A stretch of DNA of 64,000 bases from assembly GCF_032854445.1 (NCBI RefSeq), contig NC_088304.1, forward strand, positions 33,038,810-33,102,809, read 5' to 3'. The stretch is from Liolophura sinensis. Lineage: Eukaryota; Mollusca; Polyplacophora; Chitonida; Chitonidae. Positions within the stretch are counted from its first letter, which is position 1. Each line of letters begins with the position of its first letter. The notes beneath the pieces were generated by a model. It did not search any database, was not told the DNA's origin, and was given only the letters and a program-made list of their open reading frames with translations. The translations under genes and the position numbers were made by a program. Positions 48,695 to 60,587 of this stretch are shown here, piece by piece.

Positions 48695-49863
48695 TATGTG
48701 GTCATTGTTTACAGCAAATTAATGACAAACATTTGTGGACATAAAATGACGTGTTACGCAGTGCTTATTTATTTATATGCAGACTCCCGTTCGACCTTTG
48801 GCATATTGGAGAAAGTCAAGATAACACGAGAGTTCCGCTGACCACTTACTGCCACCGGCGTCCCGACAGCAATGTGAACAAAGAAAATCTAGAAAATCCG
48901 AAATTCAATGGTATTGAAACTCACGTCAAGATATCTATTGTCACTACGCCTAGCTATTGTCTATCCTCAAACATCAATGTCAAAGTGCCATTGTGCACAC
49001 TTTTAATTATTTCATTTGATTCACACAACCATGGAGGCCCAAGGGTAACAGTGAAGATTTAAGGTCTCCGCATTCCTTTTGGTATACATCTTCCCGACGG
49101 AAGGTGGGGGTGGGTGGGGGTGGTGTCGGTGGATGACATTAACAGTTCAGGCTGTTACGTAATAGAAATACCTGACCGTGTAAGACAAGCTGATGGGAGT
49201 TGTCGTCCTTTATGTTCGAAGTGGGGATTTCCCTTTCCGGGCGCATTGCGATACGCATTACACAACGCAAATCCGTTCACTTAGCACGGCTAATTTGAAG
49301 TGTGAACAATACTATCGATACTACCTGATGGATGGTCCACACTTGCGTACATATAATGCTGTAGGTCTATAAACAACGAATGTGGTCAGTATATCAAACC
49401 TTTGATGTGATCAGTATATAATCGACCTGTGCCAGCCAAACCGACTCTTGTACCTCACTCACATGTGCATGTCGTTGTTACAAACGTAACGAAACCTGTT
49501 AAGATAACAGTTGCTGCACATGAGGAAATTCATCGTTTTATTTTAAGGGAAAATATAAGCATACTTTCAAACACCAGTGTCATGATTTAAAAATTTCATT
49601 GTCAATTGTCTGACGTCAAACATGCTAAAGAGTTCACTTATAAGTTAAACGGCGGTCAGATTTATGTACATATTAAGGAAATCGGTGTGCCCGGAGTACA
49701 TTTATACCCGACTTACTCGCTGGCATAAATTAATTTAAACGGCACAGAGGAACTGTGGGCATGGTTCACAATAGCACGATGGCGTGATCCAAAATCACCG
49801 CAGATTTCTATTTGACGTAGGCAAATGCCTACACATTTACTTTTGGAAATTCGAAATTCCTTT

Positions 49864-49929
49864 CCGGCCATACGTGGTAAAGTCTTCCCGCAACCTGCGA
49901 ATGGTGCGGGATTTTCCCGCTTTCCTCTT
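49864..49929 (+). mobile_element. SINE-A internal fragment at the unit 3/4 junction
   Basis: Same fragment as at 35,328-35,397. Confidence 0.65.
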
Positions 49930-50529
49930 TTCTTCAGGCCTTCATACATGTTTAGTTCTTTCTGGATGAACCTACTTTAAGAATTAAGGGACTGCCGGCT
50001 TTCGTACTGAACTGTCCTTCAAGACGACAATGTACAAGCAGAACAGAACTATCTGAGATGTGATTATTTTATCCCAAGGAGTCCTAGGACAACCTCCAGC
50101 TGTTTGATCACACCCTCGTGGTGTTTGAGGGGACAGAACGGTTTAACACAAGAGCATGCGTTGAATCACGTGGGCTGGGTCTTTATCATTTTAGGTACAT
50201 GCTATCCGTGTGTGGCCAACCTCTGGTCAAGCTGTCACGCTCTGTTGACCCTCTCTGTGTGAAATGGGACAGGTTCCTCATTAAACATGTTCAGATATTG
50301 TCTGGTAAAACGTCATCCTAATGAATTCCTCATCGTTAGGTTCAGTCATTCACATTTTCTGCCTGATTCAATTAAACACGGCTTAAAAACGAGGAGCTCA
50401 GACAGACTGCTCTCACTGAGAATACAAGGCGTTCTTCGAGTGAAGTTCACTGCGGAACATTAGTCCAAGCAATTCAAACATGATTTCGTTTGATTATCTT
50501 TTTTTATGCTACTCCCCACATCCTTGTTC

Positions 50530-50629
50530 TGGTGCTGAATTCGTCAAAACCATTTCTGACTTATGTCAGAATTTAAATGCGATCTTAAGACTAATTTTTC
50601 TGCTTAGCAATTAAAATTTTGTCCACCTT
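50530..50629. mobile_element. Truncated MITE in unit 4
   Basis: Same left half and same deletion junction as in unit 2 (36,009-36,107). Confidence 0.6.
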
Positions 50630-50814
50630 GCGACCCATGCGGTCGCTGTGAGTTCGAGTAGTTTCAGGCCAAACGTTGTAAGACCTGTCAGCAACCTGCG
50701 AATGGTGCGGGTTCCCCTGGTTTCCTCTTACCATAATGCTATAGTCGCCGTTGTATAAGTCGAATATTCTTGAGTACGGCGTATAAAAACACCATCAAAG
50801 AAATTAATTTTAAA
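50630..50814 (+). mobile_element. SINE-A in unit 4 (head partly deleted)
   Basis: Equivalent to 36,109-36,289. Confidence 0.85.
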
Positions 50815-51495
50815 TCAATCCCCTGAACTTTAAGAGCATATAGCATGTTGTCTTGTGATGGGACATTAGTCCAATGTTTAATATAAAAATGTGCAAACCA
50901 GATGTGCAAACCAGATGAGAAAATGGGGTGGTAAACTGGCCGTACCACTGACCACACTAAATAAGACATGGTGACAGTCGATTTAGTAAATAAGACAATA
51001 TATACGCTTAAATATTTAGTAAAAATTTATGTTGGCCTTCATTCTTTTCACACATTTTCATCTATAGAGACATTCCTCGATGCTTCTCACATGCATATAT
51101 TTGTATATGGTTAAATTCAGCTACTAATAAAGTGTGATATTCAAGAGGTAGCAAAGCTTCATACCAAGGTACATGCACATTTTTAAGAGAAGCAAGTTAA
51201 CTCAGTAAGACAGTTACCGCTTAAGTTCTATGTCTAACTTAATTTACATATAACGACTGTCCTAAATTCAAGATATTTTAATTAAAGCGTGACTATAGAC
51301 AATATGCGATTCTTTATTCATCATACTGCGCTGATGCGATGGCACTACCGCACATTTTTCTAAACACAATTACACATTGAATGTACCACCCATACGTTAC
51401 AGTAATGGTAACATGTAATAATTGTTACGGATTACAAATCAATGAGCGGTTTGTCGTAAAAATTGCTGAATCATACTCAACTACATACGGATAAG

Positions 51496-51632
51496 GTCTT
51501 GGGTTTCCTCCGGGCTCTGTCCGATTTCCACCGACCATAATGCTGGCCGCCGTCGTATTAGTGAAATATTCTTGAGTACGGCGTAAAACACCAGTCAAAT
51601 TAATAAAATAAATAAATAAATAAATAAATAAA
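51496..51632 (+). mobile_element. SINE-A 3' part in unit 4
   Basis: Equivalent to 29,304-29,428 but keeps GTGAAATATTCTTGAGTACG, which units 1 and 2 have lost. Confidence 0.85.
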
Positions 51633-52789
51633 CATTGTTTGGTTTGCCTCAAATATTGCCAGAATTTCAAAGTCGTGAATACATATATGGTTTTGACCGA
51701 CCCACCCCCACCCCGACTTTGCTCGGTGTCCTCCAACCTTAATGCTGGTCACCGTCATATTCATAGTTTTAAGCACCTGTGTACCTGGCAATCAACAAGA
51801 TTGTAAACTGGTGATTTTTGCCAATTCCAAAAGTTCAAAGTACTAGAAGACACCAAAACTGTCACATTTGAAAGCTAGACACATACTGATTACTTACAGG
51901 ATTTCTTACCTAAAAGCTATGATTTACGTTTTTTCATTGTCGACCTCAGTTGGGTTAAATACGTTTTGTTTTCATCTCCAGTACCTTAGACACGTGGCCA
52001 AAGGGTGGTCGGATGATTGGCTCAGCTATGACTTCGCCATGAAACTATGAAGATGTGACACCTAAACATCCAAGTCTTATAAATAAATAAAATAAATCAT
52101 ATGTAGCTTTACTATTCTAAATAAATGTGAAGCTTTTTCTCTTGTCGATATACTACGTATAAACAAACGAACTACGATTCATTTTATTTTTCTTCTAATT
52201 AAAACCCATTTCCAAACATTGCAAAAGATATATCATTATTTCTTTTAAGTCTGTTCCCACTGCACGTTATCAACCTGGCACCAAGCTGTACATGTACCTA
52301 TTTTCTGTCGTTACGGATGACATCCACAACAGCAGACGGCGCTCGGGCGACGTCATGCATGTTCGTGTTATTTACATCACGCTTACGTAATGCTCGTCAG
52401 ACATATTAGTCACGATGACGTAACAGTGGATTGTAAGAGTGTCAGTAAAACAAGTGGCTGTCTGTGTAAAACACTGATTATCATGTCCATGGGATGAAAC
52501 CATCATGCACCTTGAAAAAATACAAACGTCTGTTCTTGAACGTGGAATATACTTTTAACACTGTACATAATCCTTTAGGCACACATGGTATACCCGTGCT
52601 TTTAATATATGGGTTATATGAAGCAATTTTTACATTTCTGAAGAATCTGCATTAATGGCGCTTGTTGATATTTTCTTTCACTCGCTGTTGGGTGTCCTGA
52701 ACCGGCGTAAAGTCCTAGTACAGGGGTTATATCAGTGGTCTTACTACTAGCAATCAATATATTCCGTCCACGTTGAATTCCACATCTGC

Positions 52790-52919
52790 AAAGTCGTCTC
52801 AGTGAAGCAGCACTGGATAAAAGAGTGGTGGAAATCCGTCCTGCAACAAGGAGGCAATTTACTTGCACTCTACGGGCTCCTTCGACGCCATATGACTAAA
52901 AAATTGTTAAGTACGGCCT
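52790..52919 (+). mobile_element. SINE-B part in unit 4
   Basis: Equivalent to 30,579-30,709. Confidence 0.8.
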
Positions 52920-54680
52920 GAAAGTAATATAGCAAAGCCTAAGCACTCATTCACTAAACATATGCAAGTGAAATTTTGTGCGTCATATCTGATACATTTC
53001 GACATATATAGGCTACTTTCCAGGGGTTGTTGATTTACAACGGGATCTCCATCCATTATATACAGGCCGTCGTCGTTTCAATGAAATATTCTTGTACCCA
53101 TGCAGGTTTAAATTTTAAACAATCTGGACAAACAGTGGAATACATAAACGGTCATGTCATATTTTATATACATAAATATACACTATATTAAGTTTGTCCT
53201 CAAATCCGCGAGTGTCAAAAGAAGATAATGTCATTCTCTTGTCTACATGGATAAATAAATTAAAAAAAATAAATAAATAAACATGTAAAATTAAGCTATT
53301 CATGTACGGTCAGGCTTGTCCAGTGCAGGTTGGAAGCTCTCGAGAGAACTCTCACCCACGTTAATACGTCATGCACGAGCGCTAATCATGTCGACAGCAT
53401 GGTCGAAAATAGCTGATTGTCTGATCGCCGGTGATGTCATTTGACAGTCACACGACGGAGATGAGAGGAAATGGAGGGCAGTCTTGGATGACTACCATGG
53501 GATAATTATATCCTCTGTTTTCCCTGGTACAGTGTACTCCTTGTCGGAAAGTTCCCCAGTACACTGTCATTTCATCTGTTACAGTACTTCACGCCATGAA
53601 TATACATGTGTATAGACTTGGACATCAATGTTTACGAAGCAACTCTTGTTTTTTAATGATAAACGGAAGAATATTAGACATGAACAACTCTTAATTCATT
53701 ATTTTAAAGAAGCTTATATGGAAGCGCATACACTACTCCAGCCACATGTATATAGATATATGCAAATGCTCATGTATGTTTAAAATAAATTTCGACAACT
53801 GGAATATCAACAATTGATTTCCCCGGACACGGCATCACTGATAACATTTCATTTTATATACATGTGAATGGCACGTGATTTTATTTTCTACACTTCTTTC
53901 CCCATGTTGTATGCTGGTAATAAAAAAAAACGGCACTGAATCCCCTTTTTCAGAGGGCCCTATTTTGTTCAACAGATACTCAATATCGAATATCGAATTT
54001 GACACACAGATTTATCTACATGTGGTAGCCTACCTGTTTTACATAGGGATATGTATCATAGGCAAAGGGTTTTCAAGCTATTTTGCCTGTCATGCACGCG
54101 ATAAAAGGTCAGAAGAAAGCATGGTCTGGTGACCTCATGATGCCGAACTGATATCATTTGCATGGGAGTTAATCCTTATAGGTTGAGAGTTTGTAACGAG
54201 ACTGCAAACGAGGCTAATTAGTCTGTAATCAGCAGCTAAACTGGCGTCTCCATGACGTCATCTAACCAAACAAACCAACATTTGTGACCACTGTATCGAT
54301 AGCTTCTAGGTCAAGTCGAGATTTATCGCGTATTTACTTTGTTTTATTTCAACGCCCTACGTCATCTACCTATAGGACAGAGTAAACCGGACGGGCAGGA
54401 ATACTCCCCGTAGTGCGTGTCCAAGTCACTTACACACCCGCGGACTCACAGTTGCAGCCGAACAAACTAGCAAAAGCTGGATTCGAACTTGTATATAGCT
54501 TTATGTAACTGAACCAAACGAAATATACATAAAACAATTAATTTGTATAAGGCTGGCTTAATTTCAATAATATTAAATATTATTAAAATGTATTAAGCCA
54601 ACAAATGTCAGACTGGAGTTTATTCGCGAAGAGTAATTTTATGGAACAATTTACCGCTTAATTCAAAACTGATTGATTGA

Positions 54681-54960
54681 TTTATTTAATAATTTTTTTT
54701 TATTTATTTATTTATTTATTTTTTTATTTATTTATTTATTTTTTTTTTTATTGATGTAATTGAATGGGGTTTTACAGCGTACTTGGGAATATTTCACTTA
54801 AGCTACTGCGGTCAACATGATGGTTTCAGAGCCCAGGAGAAACCGACGAGAATCTGCAGGTAGCTAGGGACCATCCCAAGTACGACTGGGGGGGGGGGGG
54901 GGGGGGCTGCATGGTCTCCTGGGTCACTAGCGCTCTAACCAGTAGGCTCGGAGGCCCCAG
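54681..54960 (-). mobile_element. SINE-A in unit 4 with tRNA head
   Basis: A long (TTTA)n and T-rich tail, body, a run of about 20 G, then head CTCCTGGGTCACTAGCGCTC and TAGGCTCGGAGGCCCC. Confidence 0.88.
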
Positions 54961-55920
54961 GAGTCAAAATTTCTTATACCCTTTACAACTTTACAAACTG
55001 CTGGTTTCCAATATTAAATGACTTTAGCGCTCGACCTTAATGCAGAAATAATTGTAGCGAAGAACAAATGCGTTTTTATTTTACCAAAGGGCCAAAACCA
55101 GCTATTAGTTCAAATATTTGAACAGATTTAAATATGTTCAAGTAAAGTTTAAAACAAAATGAAGGAAATTTAGATTTAGTGGTGTGTGATTGAAGATGAT
55201 GGCATTTTCATTTATACTGTCGTTCCATCACCATGCTTTCCTGCTTCAATACACCTAATTATCCAAACAAATATGGTTTTCTTGTTTGGTTTATCTGCAT
55301 AAATTATATGTATGTATAATAATATCAAATGGTTAAGTCAAGTGTAAAGACATATCTTCGCAAGAGGTTATTTTTTTGGTGTGATATTCTATATCACAAA
55401 GCGGGACACTGAGATTCACGAATGGGCGTAGTGGTACCAACGTGTCGCAATGGGACAGTGATTGCATGTGGCTACAGTGTTGATGTTCGAAAAAGATATT
55501 ATTATAAAGTGAAATTCAATAAAATTAAAAGAACGCATGTGGACTAAATCAGAGCTCCTACTGTTGTTAAACATTAAGCTTTGGACAAAGACTTCAAAGG
55601 TAGCCCGGATTATAGCAGGTGTCATTTCAACATGATATAACGGCATGCAGATTTTAAGCGTGACAGCTGTAAAATATGTATAGTACCCCAGCTGACTAAT
55701 TCACTTAAAGCCTAATTGTTCTTGCTACACCCGTCCCAGCCCTCGGGCACATGTGGTCGAGTCTTGAATCCTGTACTAGCTAGTCCGATCGAGGCTTCAT
55801 AGGTAAATCATGATATGGCATCACGCAAGCTCAGACTGTTTTATCATAATCACAAAATGTACAGGAGAGTGAGAGAAAGTGTAACTGCAAATATGAAGCC
55901 TGTATACACTTCGTGTATGG

Positions 55921-56046
55921 GTGCAACCTGCGGAGGGCTCTGCTCGGTTTCCTCCCACCATGTCGCTGGCCACGGTCGTATAAGTATAATATTCTATATA
56001 AGTGAGTACGGCGTAAAACACCAATCAAATAAATAATTAAATAAAT
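55921..56046 (+). mobile_element. SINE-A 3' part in unit 4
   Basis: Equivalent to 33,663-33,800 with an internal loss of the CGCGGGTTTC segment. Confidence 0.85.
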
Positions 56047-56082
56047 CTACATGTACATGTATATAAGTATGAATGCATAAGT

Positions 56083-56409
56083 TTTAACGTCGTCTTTAAG
56101 AATTTTTTAGTCATATGACGACGAGGAGTGATTAGGTATGTGTACATATATTGTGTCTTTTTGTTGCAAGGCGAGTCCATGCTGACAAAGTGCTGGCGCC
56201 ATTGAAGTATCACGCCAAAGACACCAGACATGACACCCAACCGCACAAATTATACAGGCACCGGGCCAATGGTTCATGTTTCCTTGCTCTAACCTCTCAG
56301 TGCTGAGCGCCACGGGAGGTAGCATGCAGCAGGTATCAAGTCTTTGGTATGACCCGACCAGGGTTTGATCCCGAGGTCTGCCAACTTCGAGGCGGACATA
56401 GTAAGCATG
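56083..56409 (-). mobile_element. SINE-B in unit 4
   Basis: Equivalent to 41,259-41,584, with the GACCCGACCAGGGTTTGATC variant shared with unit 2. Confidence 0.85.
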
Positions 56410-57894
56410 TATGTAGTCATTGTTTACAGCAAATTAATGACAAACATCTGTGGACATAAAATGACGTGTTACGCAATGCTTATTTATTTATATGCAGGCC
56501 TCCGATCGACCTTTGGCATATTGGAGAAAGTCAAGATAACACGAGAGTTCCGTTGACCACTTACTGCCACCGGCGTCCCGAGATCAATGTGAACAAAGAG
56601 AACCTAGAAAATCAGAAATTCAATGGTATTGAAACTCACGTCGATATCTGACAAGCGATTGGCCAGTGGTAAAGGTCTGTACGCAGTAAATCTGTAAGTA
56701 AACTCTACAGACAATAATATGTCTATCTCGAAACATCAATGTCAAAGTGCCATTGTGCACATTTTCATTATTTCACTTGATTCAGACAACCTCGGAGGCC
56801 CAAGGGTAACAGTGAAGATTTAAGGTCTCGTAGACCAGGTGACACTCCACATTCCTCTTGGTATACATCTCCCAGACGGGGAGGGGGGTCCATTAACACG
56901 TTCGTAACAGTCCAGGCTGTTGCGTCATAGAAATACCTGGCCGTGTAAGACAAGTTGATGGGAGTTGTCGTCCTTCATGTTCGAAGTGGGGATTTCCCTT
57001 TCCGGGCGCATTGCGATACACCATTATATCACACGAACCGGTTCACTTAGCACGGCTTATTTGAAGGGTAAACAATACTATCAGTGACCTGATGGATGGC
57101 CCACACTTGCGTACATATAATGCTGTAGGTCTGTAAACAAGGAATGTGGTCAGTATATCAAACCTTTGATCTGATCAGTATATAATCGACCTGTGCCAGC
57201 CAAGCCGACTCTTGTACCTCACTCACATGTGCATGTCGTTGTTACAAACGTAATGAAACCTGTCAAGATAACAGTTGCAGCACATGAGGAAATCCATCGT
57301 TTCATTTTAAGAGAAAATATAAGCATACTTTCAAACACCAGTATCATGATTTAAAAATTTCATTGTCAATTGTCTGACGTCATACGTGCTAAAGAGTTCA
57401 CTTATAAGTAAAACAGCGGTCAAATTTATTCATGTACATATTAAGGAAATCGGTCTGCGCGGAGTACACTTATAACCGACTCACTCACTAGTGCAAATTA
57501 ATTTAGAGAAACTTGCAAGAGTTGGGTTCGAAGCAGTGATGTCCGATAGAGGTTAGGGGCAGATCGGCTGCCACAAGAGAAACACTTAAGCTGAAAGGGC
57601 AAATCATGGGTCACAATGGCGTGATGGTCTGATCAAAAATCACGGCAGATTTGTGTGGGGAGTACGCAAACGCTTACACATTTACTTTTGAAAATTCGAC
57701 AAATGTGTGATCCGCGTGTGGAACACTTACCTACTGATTCGTCTGAACCGTTACTGACGATAATTCCAAGCAAGACCAAGGAGTCATGTAACATATTCCA
57801 ATTCACCACTTATCCGTATGGATCGAGTGAGGCTTTCAGTCAGAAGAGTTGTGAGGTTCCTGACTAAAGCCCCGACAAGACTATCCAACATCAC

Positions 57895-58055
57895 GCAACT
57901 TTTGTTGACTCAACTTGAAGTTGAGTCAATAAGTTGAGCCGTATTGAGTAGTGTGGACGGGTTCTTCAACTTGATTAAGCAACACTCAACACTTTGTTGA
58001 ATCGGAAATGTGCACATGTGTATTTTTTGTCAATAAGTTGAGTCAAGTTGAGTGA
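57895..58055. repeat. Palindrome-rich segment built on ACTCAACTT
   Basis: 57,908-57,928 is a palindrome with two 10-bp arms (GACTCAACTT / AAGTTGAGTC) around one base. The words AAGTTGAG and CAACTT recur through to about 58,052 (AATAAGTTGAGTCAAGTTGA). It may be a MITE, but its ends were not resolved. Confidence 0.6.
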
Positions 58056-58134
58056 AAGCAGCCAATCGGCGGGTGTGTAGAAATAACGTGACCCTCTAAG
58101 GCACGTGACCTGGACAAAATGAAAATGGTAGTTT

Positions 58135-58217
58135 GCTCCGTGTAGTTGGTTTCCTCCGGCTACAGAAATGACATACACCGAACAAGCGAATGGGCTGTCA
58201 AACACCAATGAAATAAT
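58135..58217 (+). mobile_element. SINE-A 3' remnant, plus orientation
   Basis: GTTTCCTCCGGC near the start and AAACACCAATGAAATAAT at the end are decayed SINE-A. It abuts a minus-strand copy tail to tail. Confidence 0.45.
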
Positions 58218-58220
58218 TTA

Positions 58221-58366
58221 GTTATTTGTGTTTTACCCGATACTCAAGAATATTTCACTTAATTACACGACGGCGGCCAGCACTATGATGGGAAGAAACA
58301 GGACAGAGCGCAGGAGAAACCATCAATCACCCGCAGGCTCCTGACAAAAATTCCCAAGTACATACC
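58221..58366 (-). mobile_element. SINE-A, 5' truncated
   Basis: TACTCAAGAATATTTCACTT, ACACGACGGCGGCCAGCACT, GAGCGCAGGAGAAACC and CCCGCAGGCTCCTGAC follow the SINE-A order. The tRNA head is missing. Confidence 0.85.
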
Positions 58367-59404
58367 CATCTAGTTGTAAGTACATTTATGTTCACAACAT
58401 CAAGGAAACATGTAGCTCAACACATAAATGGACTATACCCATGTCCGGTTGGAAGGCTGATCAGTGTGTAGTTATATCGTGGATTATGAGCATAATATAA
58501 TATAGGATAATATAATTCAATATATACATCGCATTCGGTAGGTGGTCGACACACCCTCCAGCAACACACCCTCCGACCCGAAATGTCGCGACGCGGCGCC
58601 GTATATTAGGCAACAACCGCGGTACCGGTACTAATTTCAGACGAATTTTCCCATGTGTATTCTACTTTGAAAACCGACCATGACCATCGAGCACAGGCGT
58701 TGTAAATGTAACAAACCTTCAGACAAACCTGATACCCTCGACAGATCACATGCGAGGCCAACACTCAATGTTGAACCTGAGCAAAGTACCACATACTTAA
58801 GCCATTCATTGAACATAGGGAGTTTCGTGAAACTGTATGGGCGCAGAACCCCAGGTGTGAGTGTACACGTACATGTATCTTGCACATTTTAACGTCTCTG
58901 GCATACCAAAATCGCAACTAACCTCTGTTTCAACATGTCAACATGTCAGCACGAAGTCTTGTGGGTCTAGGCGTCGAAGAAGACATTCGTATGTCAGGCG
59001 TCAACTACAACAGACGGTCAGAGTCAATAATCGCATGAGCAATTACGACAGCAACCTGATAAAGCGTTTGGGTTTCAGTGGTCGATTCAATGGTTTTTTT
59101 TTATGACATCTCTTAATTTTATACGTGGAGAAAACCGGACTACCCGGAGAAAAACCTCAGCTTTCTTAAAATAACTGACAAACTTCCCCATGCATTAGTC
59201 ACATCATGTCACCCGCAAAGCAGCCTCAAAATATAGGCCACATGGGTGGAAGCTGGAACTAACATAATGATTCTTCTATGCCTATGCTATATTTGTCACA
59301 TTTGGGAGTACATAGTCATAGTTTCGAGAACCCGATTTCCTCGCAAGCATTGATCAAGTTTAGAGAACTGGCCTACAGGGCATTGAAACTACGATATTTG
59401 AAGT

Positions 59405-59530
59405 CTGGATACATTGTGATTACTTTCCCACAAAAACTTCTTACCAAAAAGCCCTGTCTCCCCCGGGTTAATTTCTCTTTGTTTTCACCTCCAGTTCTCT
59501 AGTCACGTGGCCAAAGAGTGTTGGGTTAGA
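59405..59530 (+). repeat. Diverged fragment of the array unit
   Basis: Colinear with 29,675-29,800 of unit 1: GTGATTACTT, CTTCTTACC, GGGTTAATTTC, CTTTGTTTTCACCTCCAGT and TAGTCACGTGGCCAAAG. It lies about 1.7 kb outside the array. Confidence 0.65.
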
Positions 59531-59743
59531 ACAGCTGCGACATCACGGCAAAAATATGAATTGTATGTTAAAGCCTTTCACAGTGGTCTCTCTTTCCGTT
59601 TAAATTATTATAATGGCGGAAAGGAAATCTTGAGAAATCTCAGAGAGAACGAGAATTTACGCGAATTTGTTGTCTATCCCTGTCACACCCTATTTCTTTT
59701 AGTTTTTATGACAGATGTAAGTCGTGCTGAAAGGAAAGAATTA

Positions 59744-60012
59744 TTTTTTATTTTTTTTTTTTATTGGTGTTTTACGCTGTACTCAAGAATATTTCACTTA
59801 TACGACGGCGGCCAGCATTATGGTGGGTGGAAACCGGGCAGAGCCCGGGGGAAACCCACGACCATCCGCAGGTTGCTGGCAGACCTTCCCACTTACGGCC
59901 GGAGAGGAAGCCAGCATGAGCTGGACTTGAACTCACAGCGACCGCATTGGTGAGCGGCTCCTGGGTCATTACGCTGCGCTAGCGCGCTAACCGACTGAGC
60001 CACGGAGGCCCC
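59744..60012 (-). mobile_element. SINE-A, full length with 12-bp target-site duplication
   Basis: The reference copy for SINE-A. In its own sense it starts GGGGCCTCCGTGGCTCAGTC (A box TGGCTCAGTCGGTTAG), has a B-box-like GTGAGTTCAAGTCCAGC, a body through GGCCGCCGTCGTATAAGTG and GTACAGCGTAAAACACC, and an A-rich tail. AGGAAAGAATTA flanks it directly at 59,732-59,743 and 60,013-60,024. Such SINEs are transcribed by RNA polymerase III and depend on a LINE for mobility. The open frames crossing it are not genes. Confidence 0.96.
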
Positions 60013-60186
60013 AGGAAAGAATTACATTTCTCTCTCAGTTTTTTGGAATGTAAAGACATGAATATATAAGTGAAAAAAAAGAGAAACCAAATATTTCTGC
60101 TCTAATTACATGTAGGCCAAGAACCAACCACGTGGCTCAAACATTGTAAGAGTTATGGTATTAGCCCCAGATGGAGTGGGTATAGG

Positions 60187-60516
60187 GTGTAACGTCGTAC
60201 TTAATAATTTTTCGATCATATGACGACGAAGTAATCCTAAGAGTGCAGGTGATGTGCCTCCTTGTTGCATGATGTATTTCCACCGCTCTTTTATCTAGTT
60301 GCTTCCCTGAGATGACTTACTGAAGGGAAATAAGGCGCCCCACCTGATCCATTATACTTATATGGGTCAACCAGTCGTTGCACTATCCCCTTAGTGCTGA
60401 ACGCCAGGCGAGCAAGCTACATCTTCCTCTTTTAAGGTCTTAGGTGTGACCCGACCCAGGATTGACCCTGGATCTACCGCCCGCGAAGTGGACGCTCAAC
60501 TGAGCCATTGGAGCCG
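60187..60516 (-). mobile_element. SINE-B, full length
   Basis: The reference copy for SINE-B. In its own sense the head reads GGCTCCAATGGCTCAGTTGA (A box) then GGGTCAATCCTGGGTCGGGT (B-box-like), followed by CAACGACTGGTTGACCC, AGATAAAAGAGCGGTGGAAA, CAACAAGGAGGC, CGTCGTCATATGATCG and TAAGTACGACGTTACACC. No clear target duplication is visible. Confidence 0.88.
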
Positions 60517-60587
60517 GTAGTTCAGAAGGCAAGTGATCTGCAATAAACTGTATGTAAGCCCACGATAGGTGAAACAAGTGAGTGAGT

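Larger units (their letters stand above)
42862..49932 (+). repeat. Tandem array unit 3 (7,071 bp)
   Basis: The shortest unit. It pairs with unit 1 over most of its length, but three deletions remove sequence equivalent to about 28,883-29,020, 29,188-29,430 and 29,500-29,890 of unit 1 (junctions near 44,144, 44,312 and 44,398). That takes out one SINE-A fragment and the E-box/CCAAT module. Confidence 0.9.
49933..57700 (+). repeat. Tandem array unit 4 (about 7.7 kb)
   Basis: Colinear with units 1-3. Similarity becomes patchy after about 57,500 and is last clear in ACACATTTACTTTTGAAAATTC at about 57,675, so the right boundary is approximate. It shares the truncated MITE, the GTGCAAACCAGAT duplication and the CAGTAAATCTGTAAGTAAAC segment (about 56,685) with unit 2. 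Confidence 0.88.
57701..59743. other. Spacer right of the array, no gene recognised
   Basis: It holds a palindrome-rich segment (57.9-58.05 kb), SINE-A pieces (58.1-58.4 kb) and a diverged fragment of the array unit (59.4-59.5 kb). The remainder, including the open frames around 58.7-59.1 kb, resembles nothing I know. Confidence 0.5.

Noticed and set aside
27545-57700. Array as rDNA, histone cluster, LTR retrotransposon or Polinton repeats
   Set aside because: No rRNA or histone sequence, no reverse transcriptase, integrase or protease motif, no long terminal repeats and no long frames were seen in any unit.
27545-57700. CRISPR-like or prokaryotic features
   Set aside because: Direct repeats here are kilobase-scale or microsatellites; there is no short repeat-spacer pattern, and the spliced genes show the DNA is eukaryotic.
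59507-59969. Plus- and minus-strand open frames of 65-148 codons around 59.5-60.0 kb
   Set aside because: They run through the full-length SINE-A. The predicted residues are translations of the SINE body and poly-T tail.
59960-60012. tRNA-gene-like sequence
   Set aside because: The A- and B-box-like words belong to the SINE-A head. The cloverleaf is not complete and the same head recurs in many SINE copies; the SINE-B heads were treated the same way.
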